Shown: one piece after another, positions 55,657 to 64,000 of the stretch
Position numbering within the stretch: position 1 is the first letter of the stretch
Layout: each line of letters starts with the position of its first letter
IMG/VR virus record: IMGVR_UViG_3300005096_000005
Span: 62,001-126,000 of that record
Source: a virus
Length of the DNA stretch: 64,000 nt
Strand: one strand, 5' to 3'
The notes under the pieces: generated by a model
Seen by the model: only the letters and a program-made list of their open reading frames with translations
The model's database searches: none
What the model was told of the DNA's origin: nothing
Program-made: the position numbers and the translations under genes

Positions 55657-58600
55657 ATCCTTGCGGTAGTGACAGGGACACCACTGTCGTGATCTTTCGG
55701 AGTTCGAGCCATACCACGAGCTCGAGCTCGATCCTCAGTGCGCCGATTATCTGCATGTCCCTGGTTGACAGAATGGTGAAGTTATAATCGCTGAGGACCC
55801 CCGCATCGACCATTGAGCGAAGGAATTCATCCACTTCCGTGTTGAGCGCCATTCGCTGCGGGATTGAGTTAGGCTGTCCGAGGAACGGGTTAGAAACCCT
55901 GCGCACGCCTGCCATAGCAGAGTGTACGACACGAACTGTGGACAGCCTGGTGTAGTCGGACAACCGTCCCGGCTTATTGGGCAGATCTCCGGCCGCGGTA
56001 ATGCCGTCCGTAACATAGGCCACGTTATTGAACTGATACAGCGTAACGTAACGGAAGCCCGTGAGGGCGTCAAGCTGCGCATTGCTGTAGTTATATCCAA
56101 GCGTGCCAATGTTAAGGATCGGTTTATGAGTCGTAGCAGCCTCTGCAGGCAGGGTGGAGGTAAGGGCAGCGTACACGACCTCAAGGGTCGAAGGCTGGCC
56201 TGTCGTTGCCGACAGAATCTCCGGACCTGCACAAACCGAGAGGTAACGTCCGATATCTTCCACTCTTCCATCGATTGGATTCGTGGTTCTGAAGCCGTTG
56301 TACATCGGAGTTACGAAATCGCCCACAGTCTTTGTAAGACGGGTCACGCGAGACTGCACTCCACGCATGGAGGTGTCCGTCGCGGGGGACATAGAGATGA
56401 CTCCAATACGCTCCTGCCCGTTCAATGATGTCTGGTAACAATGTTCGGCCAGTATCTGACCAAAGTTAGTTACCGTGTCATTGCCGTTCGGATCGTTCGG
56501 ATCAGCCCTCAGAGGCTTTCCGTTCGAGTCAACTATGACTATACCGCGAGCCCCATTGTACCAGAATTTGCGGTCACGGCCAAAGTACTTCTTGCGTGAC
56601 TCCGCATCCAGGTACATGTCTACAAGAACTATGATGTCGATAGGTTGGTTTTCCAGCAGTTGAAGCAGTCCGGTATCATACTGTGTGCCGAGCAGCTTCT
56701 GCGCATAGTAGCCTGGGTCCTTGCCCACACCATCATCGCCCCCAATCAGATAAGCGGGGGCAACATCTGTGTTGTCGAGCAGGTTGTGCGGCTTCTCATA
56801 CTGCGGGAAGTTCGCGACAGGGTGGTCGGAGTCCGCAACAAAGCGAGCCTCTACAACCACATTATCACGATGAGAGTTGATACCCACGGTCACGTCCTGA
56901 TAGGACAGTGGCGTTGGGCTGGCGCTGAGGGCGACATCGAACTCAGAGGGGAATCCCTTGCCTGCGGGTTTCGATACACGCATCGTCATCTGGTCCGTCA
57001 CCAAACTCCCCGCCAGGTCGATGGTTACACCAACGCCTGTAGTTGAGGAGGCTCCGTCCCATACGCCATTGCCGTATACGCTTCCAGGGTAGATAGCCCG
57101 CAGATAGAGGGCGACATCGGTGTAATACCAGTACTCACCCGCCTGAAGGGAATTGCCGGAGTTGAGTGTAAAGACAGCGTCTTCATGGTCACTCTTCATG
57201 ACAGTCCCCACAACAGGTGCCTGGCCGCCAGCCCCGCGTTTCATGAGAATGGCTTCACCATTGTCGTCCGCCTTAATGTAAGGAATTCGCAGCGACTCAC
57301 CCGATGCCAGTGCTTCGTCCACAATGATAGAACGTCCGAATATTCCAACAGGTGATCCTTGCAGATAAGGATAGCGATATCCTCCCTCTACAATGTCGGG
57401 ATTTTCGATGTCCTTGACGCGCACCTGCGCAAGCGCCGTTCCTGCTGTGCCCTGTATTACTTCTATGCTGACGGTCTCACCCGTGGGCAGTCCTTCCGGG
57501 TCCATAAGCTCAATCTCTGTAGTGCTATCCTGAATGTAAGGAAGCGTCCAGAGATTCTCGAGCTGACCGTACATAGTTGTCTGCTCTTGAAGAGCTGTGT
57601 TGATCGTGTTTGCTCCTGCAGCTCCGCCAGTGGAATCCTGGTACATTGTACCATACAGACGGAACTCCATGTCTGCTGCAAACATCACTTCCGCCGTGGG
57701 AATCCTGATCTTGCCACCGCTGGGCAACGCTCCTGTCCCATCGGGAACAGCATCGTATACAAAGCCGTCGGCTCCTGCATACACGTCGATAGAGGACACG
57801 AACGCCTTGACGTCATCGTAGAACGTAGCCGCAACCTGAATGTTCAGGCCCGGATCGTTCGAGATGTCAAAGTAGCCTGCCGCGATGTAGATGGCAGATT
57901 CTTGGGCGTCATAGTAGAACAGGTCATCCTGAGTCTCGGTCGGTACCAGCGTGGAACGCTGCAGCTGTACAGTAGCGGCCGTTGTCGTCAGGTCTACCTT
58001 GAGGTTTCCATATTGTGTCGTTCCCACCGCCGGTCCGCCGATATCCTTGTTGCCAAGGGCGGCGTTGTCGTTGGTAAACGGCACGTGATCCGGGTCGCCC
58101 ACATTGACATCGTCCGGATCGAACAGTGTCATTAGCGGGTTGTAGTCCGGATCCCCCGAATCCATACTTCCGATAAACTGAATCTTGACCGGAACAAGCT
58201 CTCCGAGCTGGATCAGATCGGCCGGGTTCGGGACATTTGACGTATCTGCGTCCGTCGGATTCCACGCCTTAACGCCTGTCGTATCGTCGGTGTTCTCCGA
58301 AAGACTCATGGAGTTACCGAGGTTACTTCCGCTCATTCCCGAGGCTTTGGCTTCTACAATGACATACTCCTGGATGTTCCCCAGCCCGTCGTCTACACCT
58401 TCGCGATGAGCTTCGACATACGGGTTGATACCTGCGTCATTGTTGATCGCGCTTGCCAGGTTCACGGCTGTGGCTGTAAGGTCGCCAGAAACAATGTTCC
58501 AGTTAAACCCTCCACCGCCGATCTCTCCGATGAAGCTGGCTGCGTAATCTGTTCCGCCATCTTCGATAGCCACCGTCAAGAGCGGCTGATTGTCAAGACC

Positions 58601-61516
58601 ATCATCAAGGAACTGTTGGCCTGTGACGTCAAACGCGGTCGATGCGGCAGGTCCGCCACTGATTGTGAGCGTACTGTTGTTTCCCGCTGACCCCGTTGAA
58701 TTGTCTTGAATTCTTACCGTAGTCCCGCCAGGATTGCTGACGGAATGTGATGCTGTAGGTCCGAACGTGTTGAACCAACTGATGAAGTTGTTCATTGCGT
58801 CGGCCTCTGTCGCTCCGATCTCGAAGTTGTTAGGATCATTGAAAGTCGAAGCCGCCACAGTGACTGCGGTCCCACCGGCGGGGGTGATGGTAATGCTGTC
58901 GCCTACCATGTCCGCAACGCTGTCGAAAAATATCTCAAACGCCGCCGCCTGTGGATTCATCCCCTGAGAAATGATGTCGCCATCACTTTCCGATACGGGA
59001 ACGCCGTTGCCGTCGTCAGTTGTGAGTTGTGGCCCTGCCACAGAAGCCGCACCCGATGTCCAACCTGGAGTTGCGCCGTCGTCCTGGGTTGTCATGAATG
59101 TCAGGCCATTCCCTGCCGCTCCCTGGAGGGGACCACCGGGTGTCGCTGAGAAGCGAACAATCTCACTGCTCGCGCCTTCAATACTCACATCCCATTGTCC
59201 GGCACTCGGGCTGGCTGCATCATTGAAAAGCGTACTGATAGCGCCCGCATGTTGCGGTCCGTTATTCGGATCAGCCACTGACACCGATCCTGTCCACGCA
59301 CAATCCCAGGTGGCGGTTCCACTGTTCCATGTAACGTCAGCCGAACTGCCTCCACTCAACGGAATGATAACCTTACAACCTGTGTCAGGTGAGTACGTTC
59401 CTATGGAGAAGTCGAACGTTACATAAGCATCTCCCTGGTCCATTCCGCCGGTAAAGAAACGCGGAGGATCCATAAGAGTTTGCTTAATACCCTGAGGGTT
59501 CGCAGTCCAATAAGAAATGCTGGAACCTGCTGTATCGATGGTAATCTGAGCTTCCCATGTCCCGCCACCAAGATCGACAACGGTTTGGGAGTACATACCA
59601 CCGAGACCCACACGGCTGAACGCCTGGGTCATGGCACTGGCAAAGTTCTGCGCAGTAGCCTGCATGTCGCCCGCACTGACTTGCCAGTGAATGCCTTCAC
59701 GAAGCTGGAAGGTAATGCCCCCTCCAAAGAACGTGATGCCGTCATCTGCCATGTCTGCTTCATTCGCGGGATCAAACCTTGCGTCCAACCGGTATTGGCC
59801 GCCTCCCTGGTCGACAAAGTCGTAATTGGCTCCACTCATCGTCAGGTCACTGTTGAAGATGATTCCTTTAGGATAAGAAGAACCGGGAAGGTCAATGTAC
59901 CAATTGTTGTTGGGCGCCGTACCTGTGGCTGTCGCCTTGACAAAAACATCCTGACCACCAGATGATGCGGAGAAGTTTGCTACCGCATCGATGGCTGCAG
60001 CAATATTGGCAGCGGTTTGCCCGTTATCGGGTCCAATTGTGAACTCATTGGCCCCTGGAGCGCCCGCGACTGCTGTAAGCTGCGTGGTTGTGGTTCCGTC
60101 GAACAGGGTGATCTGGTCACCGGGTGTGAGTTGGTTGTAATCTTCAACTCTGAATCCGACACTGGCCTGCACTCCGGCTCCTGATACAGCAATGTCGTTC
60201 GCTGAACCTTCCAGACGGAATGCTCCGACTGCCAGCTTCTTGCCGCCAGTGATCTCGAACAGATTCGTGTTCCCTACGTACTGAACTTCTTTCCGCTCTA
60301 CCCGTGGCAGTGTGAAGTCAGTCCCTGCTGTAACTCCGGGAGTGAATCCGGCGCCACTGTCGTAAGAGAGGAAATCAGGGTGGGTCGCCGCCAGAGCTTC
60401 AGCTTCAACTCTGTTGTTGGCGGCTATACGACATAGCATCTCTGGAGGAAGCGAACCCGGGAAGTTCTCGTTCAGGTCGATCCCTACGATGACCTCGGCC
60501 CCGTCCGGCAGTCCTACATCGCCAAAGCCGATAACACGAACCTTATCTTCCTCGGTCGTGTCGTCATGTGCGGGTAACGCACCCGCTCCGGCAAGGTAGT
60601 AATGCTTGGCCGCAAGGCCCTCCCATCCGTATTCCAGATCTGCCATTGCTGCTGCACGGCCAGCCCCCGCTGTCATAGCGCGGTTGACCGCTGTTCCTAC
60701 CGCACTCGTGCGGTAGCTTGTATAACTGAGAAACATTGTGAGATTGCCGTAATTGCTTCCTACGTCGATGTTTCCGTAGGTAGTGTCCGGGGTGTTGGCC
60801 CAGAGACCCTGTCCTACGGCCGGGTTGGCTGCGATAGTGGGATTCGTCATGTTCCCGACATCCCACCTTACGAACTGGCCGGACAGTCCATCCGGCGATT
60901 GGTCCGTATAAGCTGACCCTACCCACGCAACCGGAAGACCCTCCGCCTCTGCGTCGACCTCAATGTCGGACGAAGGCAGCGGATTCGGCAGCGTATAAGC
61001 GAACTCGTAGTTGTTGCCCGCCAGAGTGAAACGCATTATCATATTGCCTCCGGCCATGTTTTCACTGAAGCCGGAGATAGCAAACAGATAATTGTCTACA
61101 ACATCTGGAGCAAGCGGATCGCCTGTAATGCTGCCCGCCTGGTAAGTGGGTTCCGGAATGTCAAAACTGACTTCCGGGTCGATCTCGACGTAGGCGTAAG
61201 ATGCTGGGTTTGCCTCCTTTAAGGCAAGCGCGGCGTATTCGCCTCCGATACGCATGCCCTGGACAGCTCGTGCCCCGGCATTATTCGCATCGTTGATTGC
61301 ACGGGCCAGAGTGGCCTTCGGGCTATCATAAGGATCCCCGAAGAACTCTATGGCCGCCTGCGGTAGTGTTACCACCACAGGGGCGCTGTTCGGCCCGTCC
61401 GGAGAGGTTCCCACCAGGAGAACCGTCTCAGTAGTTGCCAGAGGAGGAGGCGCTGCAAGCCCGCCATCTTTGTAGTTTGTGACAAAGCCTGCTAAGTTTG
61501 GATAAACTCTCGCCAT
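55655..61516 (-). CDS. Tail sheath protein, giant form with tandem inserted modules (1953 aa)
   Basis: ATG at 61516 with AGGAGGTG at 61533-61526. Residues 1-110 (V-L-L-V-G-T-S-P-D-G ... A-I-N-D-A-N-N-A-G-A) and about 1590-1953 (I-D-I-I-V-L-V-D-M-Y-L-D; G-R-Y-L-S-V-C-A-G-P-E; N-V-A-Y-V-T-D-G-I; and the long C-terminal arm) are contractile sheath core. Between them lie about 1450 extra residues, including five divergent modules near 462-560, 588-675, 712-815, 870-968 and 975-1072; four carry a motif like T-A-x-N-L-A-x-A-I. T4 gp18 has 659 residues, so this protein is about three times larger. The insertions probably face outwards as decorations. The sheath contracts to drive the tube. Confidence 0.88.
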   Translation of the reverse strand: MARVYPNLAGFVTNYKDGGLAAPPPLATTETVLLVGTSPDGPNSAPVVVTLPQAAIEFFGDPYDSPKATLARAINDANNAGARAVQGMRIGGEYAALALKEANPASYAYVEIDPEVSFDIPEPTYQAGSITGDPLAPDVVDNYLFAISGFSENMAGGNMIMRFTLAGNNYEFAYTLPNPLPSSDIEVDAEAEGLPVAWVGSAYTDQSPDGLSGQFVRWDVGNMTNPTIAANPAVGQGLWANTPDTTYGNIDVGSNYGNLTMFLSYTSYRTSAVGTAVNRAMTAGAGRAAAMADLEYGWEGLAAKHYYLAGAGALPAHDDTTEEDKVRVIGFGDVGLPDGAEVIVGIDLNENFPGSLPPEMLCRIAANNRVEAEALAATHPDFLSYDSGAGFTPGVTAGTDFTLPRVERKEVQYVGNTNLFEITGGKKLAVGAFRLEGSANDIAVSGAGVQASVGFRVEDYNQLTPGDQITLFDGTTTTQLTAVAGAPGANEFTIGPDNGQTAANIAAAIDAVANFSASSGGQDVFVKATATGTAPNNNWYIDLPGSSYPKGIIFNSDLTMSGANYDFVDQGGGQYRLDARFDPANEADMADDGITFFGGGITFQLREGIHWQVSAGDMQATAQNFASAMTQAFSRVGLGGMYSQTVVDLGGGTWEAQITIDTAGSSISYWTANPQGIKQTLMDPPRFFTGGMDQGDAYVTFDFSIGTYSPDTGCKVIIPLSGGSSADVTWNSGTATWDCAWTGSVSVADPNNGPQHAGAISTLFNDAASPSAGQWDVSIEGASSEIVRFSATPGGPLQGAAGNGLTFMTTQDDGATPGWTSGAASVAGPQLTTDDGNGVPVSESDGDIISQGMNPQAAAFEIFFDSVADMVGDSITITPAGGTAVTVAASTFNDPNNFEIGATEADAMNNFISWFNTFGPTASHSVSNPGGTTVRIQDNSTGSAGNNSTLTISGGPAASTAFDVTGQQFLDDGLDNQPLLTVAIEDGGTDYAASFIGEIGGGGFNWNIVSGDLTATAVNLASAINNDAGINPYVEAHREGVDDGLGNIQEYVIVEAKASGMSGSNLGNSMSLSENTDDTTGVKAWNPTDADTSNVPNPADLIQLGELVPVKIQFIGSMDSGDPDYNPLMTLFDPDDVNVGDPDHVPFTNDNAALGNKDIGGPAVGTTQYGNLKVDLTTTAATVQLQRSTLVPTETQDDLFYYDAQESAIYIAAGYFDISNDPGLNIQVAATFYDDVKAFVSSIDVYAGADGFVYDAVPDGTGALPSGGKIRIPTAEVMFAADMEFRLYGTMYQDSTGGAAGANTINTALQEQTTMYGQLENLWTLPYIQDSTTEIELMDPEGLPTGETVSIEVIQGTAGTALAQVRVKDIENPDIVEGGYRYPYLQGSPVGIFGRSIIVDEALASGESLRIPYIKADDNGEAILMKRGAGGQAPVVGTVMKSDHEDAVFTLNSGNSLQAGEYWYYTDVALYLRAIYPGSVYGNGVWDGASSTTGVGVTIDLAGSLVTDQMTMRVSKPAGKGFPSEFDVALSASPTPLSYQDVTVGINSHRDNVVVEARFVADSDHPVANFPQYEKPHNLLDNTDVAPAYLIGGDDGVGKDPGYYAQKLLGTQYDTGLLQLLENQPIDIIVLVDMYLDAESRKKYFGRDRKFWYNGARGIVIVDSNGKPLRADPNDPNGNDTVTNFGQILAEHCYQTSLNGQERIGVISMSPATDTSMRGVQSRVTRLTKTVGDFVTPMYNGFRTTNPIDGRVEDIGRYLSVCAGPEILSATTGQPSTLEVVYAALTSTLPAEAATTHKPILNIGTLGYNYSNAQLDALTGFRYVTLYQFNNVAYVTDGITAAGDLPNKPGRLSDYTRLSTVRVVHSAMAGVRRVSNPFLGQPNSIPQRMALNTEVDEFLRSMVDAGVLSDYNFTILSTRDMQIIGALRIELELVVWLELRKITTVVSLSLPQG

Positions 61517-61525
61517 TAGCGGTTA

Positions 61526-61533
61526 CACCTCCT
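61526..61533 (-). promoter_or_regulatory. Strong ribosome binding site of tail sheath gene
   Basis: AGGAGGTG on the minus strand in the 18-nt gap before the sheath ATG at 61516, at 9-nt spacing. It supports this start, which also begins with the usual short N-terminal arm of sheath proteins. Confidence 0.7.
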
Positions 61534-61534
61534 G

Positions 61535-62305
61535 TCAAATTATGGTGATGCGTCCACTGAAGAAGCTTACACCATCCTCAACAATCGGCCTCATACTTTC
61601 TGAGAGCTCGACTGCAATGCGCCTGATGACCTCATATTCTTGTACATACAAGTCCTCGAAGACCATCCTGTAGCGCAAAGAGCGGGCAAAGATATCGTCC
61701 CGCCACTTTGTGACAGTGCGATCTCGCAACCGCTCGGAATAGAGGATGTCGCTAACCCCCTTCAGTCTGAACACGCCGGTATATGTGAACATAAACCTCT
61801 TAAATCTGGCTGCCAACCTGCCTGCCTCTGGTGGAGTCATACCCCAGCAGTTGAACTGCACCAGCGTATCCAGGCGTTGTCCCCAGACAACTACTGACTC
61901 GCCCTCAGGACTGAACTCACTTGCGCTTGGCGGATAAAACTTCTGCCCGCAAGTCTTCTCCCACTGAGGGTAATTGGTACACACTTCCCGACGACACACC
62001 AGGCTCATGTCCTGATGCTGGCACTTGTATGTCGGGAACGTATCCCTTATCCTTGGCTTGACCTCTCCGGGTACAGGCGTCTCGTGGACCACTTCGACCG
62101 TCACCACCGGCGTCTCGGTTTTAGGGTCGGGGTCCTCCTCTGTTATGATGACTCCTGGAAGCGCTTTCTTCCCCAGCTCTACAAGCATCTCCAAGAAGTC
62201 CTCAAACGACGCACTACCCTCAGCCTGAACCCTTTGCTTTGGAGTAAGCTTTGGGTAAAGGCTTGTATGTATTCTATCTCCTTGCGGAGTGAATATCGTA
62301 TTCAT
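61535..62305 (-). CDS. Probable neck or tail-completion protein with Cys cluster (256 aa)
   Basis: ATG at 62305 overlaps the upstream stop (TAATGA) with GGGAG 5 nt upstream. Residues 95-119 hold C95, H97, C104, C109 and C119, a spacing that could bind a metal ion. The C-terminal half, from about 145 (D-T-L-V-Q-F-N-C-W-G-M-T) through R-F-K-R-F-M-F-T-Y-T-G-V to Y-E-V-I-R-R-I-A-V, is a helix-plus-strand region resembling small proteins encoded immediately before sheath genes in large phages, often head-tail connectors or tail terminators. The location directly upstream of the sheath agrees. The assignment is by pattern and place only. Confidence 0.6.
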   Translation of the reverse strand: MNTIFTPQGDRIHTSLYPKLTPKQRVQAEGSASFEDFLEMLVELGKKALPGVIITEEDPDPKTETPVVTVEVVHETPVPGEVKPRIRDTFPTYKCQHQDMSLVCRREVCTNYPQWEKTCGQKFYPPSASEFSPEGESVVVWGQRLDTLVQFNCWGMTPPEAGRLAARFKRFMFTYTGVFRLKGVSDILYSERLRDRTVTKWRDDIFARSLRYRMVFEDLYVQEYEVIRRIAVELSESMRPIVEDGVSFFSGRITII

Positions 62306-64000
62306 TATACTCCCACATTAACTGCAAATTGCAATTCCTCCAGAGTACCGATCACAACAAGCACGAGATCAATCTGCGCTTCATAAATGTCAATCTGAAT
62401 TGCCGCAAGCGAGAAGTCATGTATCGACACCCCTACATACGGACGACACGCAGCCTTCGCAACAGCCTCAACTTGCTTCATTGGCACCCGTTGCCGGCCC
62501 AGAAACTTACCTTCCACAGCATACTTAATGCTGCGAATAATCTGGTTCGCCACCCTGAGGTTCTTAATACTGCTCCAGCCCTGCTTGTTTCCGTTGTTGT
62601 CCTCTACCGGCACCATCGTCACATTAGTACCAAGAGTGTTTCCTTTTGCTATTGTATGCCTCACTGCGTTTACGCCTGAAGCTTTCAGGGTGGCAATGAA
62701 GGCTTCAAACAGAACGGGTGACCGTGAGTCGAGACCTTTGATTGGCTTGTTGAGAGGGTCTACCTCCTCTGGAAGACTTGACAGGACAGCGCCCGCCGCC
62801 GAGGATATATTGAAGTCCTCCTCTACGCGAGCCCCTGTTATAGGATCATTATACACGACCCGGGTATATCCGTAAACCGAATAGAGAAACTTAGCTCCAG
62901 GATGGATTGGGTAATACGACACTCTCATGTCCGAAAACACAGTTGAGGCCGGCAGAGAGGTCACAAGAACGGAAAGGGTGTTCCCCTTACTGCCAAAAAG
63001 AGAATACGTACCTCCCGGGGCTACCACTTGAGGTGTCCCCTGCCCTCCACCCGGCTCAGTCCATGTCAATTCGTAAGTAAGGTGGTTATATTCCACCACC
63101 CCAAAACCGCCCACAGTTCCGAAGGATGCCGAGATCAGGCCAACGCCTGGCATTCCCGTCCCTTCCCACTGAACGACAGAACCCCCTCTGAGCTGCATCA
63201 GACTAACAGGTACAGAACCCTCCGGTACCGTCTCCTTGTTTAGTTCAGCGTTTACTTCCTTGCAACGCCTGACTGTGGTCGCCGGAAGGACCGCGGCGAT
63301 AGGGTGTACATACTTTGAGTGTTCGTAACAAAAGTCAGCAAGCTGTACCGCCAATAAGTTATCCATCCCAACATCATACAGATCGGCTATTGCGTCTGGA
63401 GCACACAGCGTTCCGAACCGGACTCTTGAAAGAGTCTGGTACGCAATGCTGTAAGCGTTATACACGTACTGATATGACCTCGGGGAACCGTCTCCCAAAT
63501 TAAGATACTCATGGTAATCACCGGCCCTCATGAGATAGATATCCCGAACACCATTCTGAAGCCGGGCCAGACGCCATGCCTTGTTTACCGTCGTGTGTGG
63601 AGGAAACAGCCTGTCCACCTGATACTGCTCGGTCGCCCGGAAAAGATGTCCATTAGGGACAAGGTTGCTATCTCCAAGCCCTACAATAACCATAGAGGAA
63701 TCTGAAGTACTCTGTTCCGCAATCGAGGCTGGAAAGACAGCCTTAATAAAACCATCGGGCCACGGAGTAACTACAAAGTCGTCAGATATCTCCTCATATA
63801 TCTCGTCAGTTGCTACCTCCGTCTCAAACATCTGAACCATAACTTTTGCATTAACTGTTGGGACACCGGCCGGGGCAAGGAAAGATGTTTGATTGACAGA
63901 TACTTCAATCCTGGACTGACCGGGGGCAATACGGGACGTCGTGTCATTCCATGTCGCACCTCCGTCCCTACTGTACAGAATACGAACCCACCCTGTAGAG
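62305..64000 (-). CDS. Second tail-sheath-like protein, partial (5' end outside window)
   Basis: The frame is open to the edge of the window (564 residues visible). A GTT-GCA-rich codon string precedes the Met at 63840, which is therefore not the start. The first visible residues contain S-R-D-G-G-A-T-W-N, an Asp-box-like beta-hairpin motif. Then M-V-I-V-G-L-G-D-S-N ... A-W-R-L-A-R-L-Q-N-G-V-R-D-I-Y-L-M-R-A-G parallels the N-terminal core of the giant sheath, and the last 80 residues (V-A-N-Q-I-I-R-S-I-K-Y ... I-H-D-F-S-L ... I-D-L-V-L-V-V-I-G) parallel the sheath C-terminal arm. A beta insertion lies between. It is possibly a sheath-terminator or neck sheath homologue. Confidence 0.65.
   Translation of the reverse strand, partial: STGWVRILYSRDGGATWNDTTSRIAPGQSRIEVSVNQTSFLAPAGVPTVNAKVMVQMFETEVATDEIYEEISDDFVVTPWPDGFIKAVFPASIAEQSTSDSSMVIVGLGDSNLVPNGHLFRATEQYQVDRLFPPHTTVNKAWRLARLQNGVRDIYLMRAGDYHEYLNLGDGSPRSYQYVYNAYSIAYQTLSRVRFGTLCAPDAIADLYDVGMDNLLAVQLADFCYEHSKYVHPIAAVLPATTVRRCKEVNAELNKETVPEGSVPVSLMQLRGGSVVQWEGTGMPGVGLISASFGTVGGFGVVEYNHLTYELTWTEPGGGQGTPQVVAPGGTYSLFGSKGNTLSVLVTSLPASTVFSDMRVSYYPIHPGAKFLYSVYGYTRVVYNDPITGARVEEDFNISSAAGAVLSSLPEEVDPLNKPIKGLDSRSPVLFEAFIATLKASGVNAVRHTIAKGNTLGTNVTMVPVEDNNGNKQGWSSIKNLRVANQIIRSIKYAVEGKFLGRQRVPMKQVEAVAKAACRPYVGVSIHDFSLAAIQIDIYEAQIDLVLVVIGTLEELQFAVNVGV

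Noticed and set aside
57359-58135. Plus-strand open frame of 258 codons within the sheath gene
   Set aside because: Antisense to a gene with clear sheath motifs; no start signal or similarity.
1-64000. tRNA genes, CRISPR arrays, insertion sequences, attachment sites or origins
   Set aside because: Coding sequence is continuous on one strand with gaps of at most 48 nt; no cloverleaf, spaced direct repeats, terminal inverted repeats or transposase motifs were seen.

Overview
This 64-kb window reads as one uninterrupted tail-morphogenesis module of a very large contractile-tailed phage (myovirus, probably jumbo size; a prophage or metagenomic copy is not excluded). Every gene I can support lies on the minus strand, so transcription runs from position 64000 towards 1. 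Both outermost genes run off the window. There are no tRNA, rRNA, integrase, transposase, CRISPR, replication or head genes. No stretch without a gene exceeds about 50 nt. Most junctions are ATGA, TTGA or TAATG overlaps, and the exceptions are short gaps, mostly with AGGAGGTG-like ribosome binding sites. The host cannot be named. The strong Shine-Dalgarno sites and the two peptidoglycan hydrolases only show a bacterial, peptidoglycan-bearing host.

Layout in order of transcription. (1) 64000-61535: a sheath-like protein (partial) and a Cys-containing neck or tail-completion candidate. (2) 61516-52412: a 1953-aa tail sheath with tandem inserted modules, the main tail tube protein, an intergenic terminator-like hairpin, and two further tube-like paralogs of 543 and 272 aa. 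(3) 52378-51237: a tail-assembly-chaperone pair joined by a -1 frameshift site (seven A residues directly before the stop). (4) 51240-34503: a 2764-aa tape-measure candidate carrying an embedded PD-(D/E)XK nuclease domain, then helical proteins of 1716 and about 1097 aa. (5) 34501-24162: a 2635-aa baseplate hub-like protein with several hydrophobic segments and a C-terminal amidase, a 199-aa protein, an M23 endopeptidase and a 177-aa protein. (6) 24162-18472: small baseplate genes, including a baseplate J/gp6-like wedge protein and short beta-repeat proteins. (7) 18475-1: five giant beta-rich baseplate or fibre-type proteins, several with a coiled coil followed by a discoidin-like region.

Expected cooperation: the tube polymerises around the tape measure with help from the G/GT chaperones, the sheath surrounds it, and the hub with amidase and M23 peptidase opens the cell wall. 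The gp6-like wedge and the giant beta proteins form the baseplate and host-contacting apparatus. The most unusual points are the nuclease domain inside the tape-measure candidate, the apparent duplication of both sheath and tube genes, and the oversized sheath. Family calls come from reading motifs by eye. No database search was possible.
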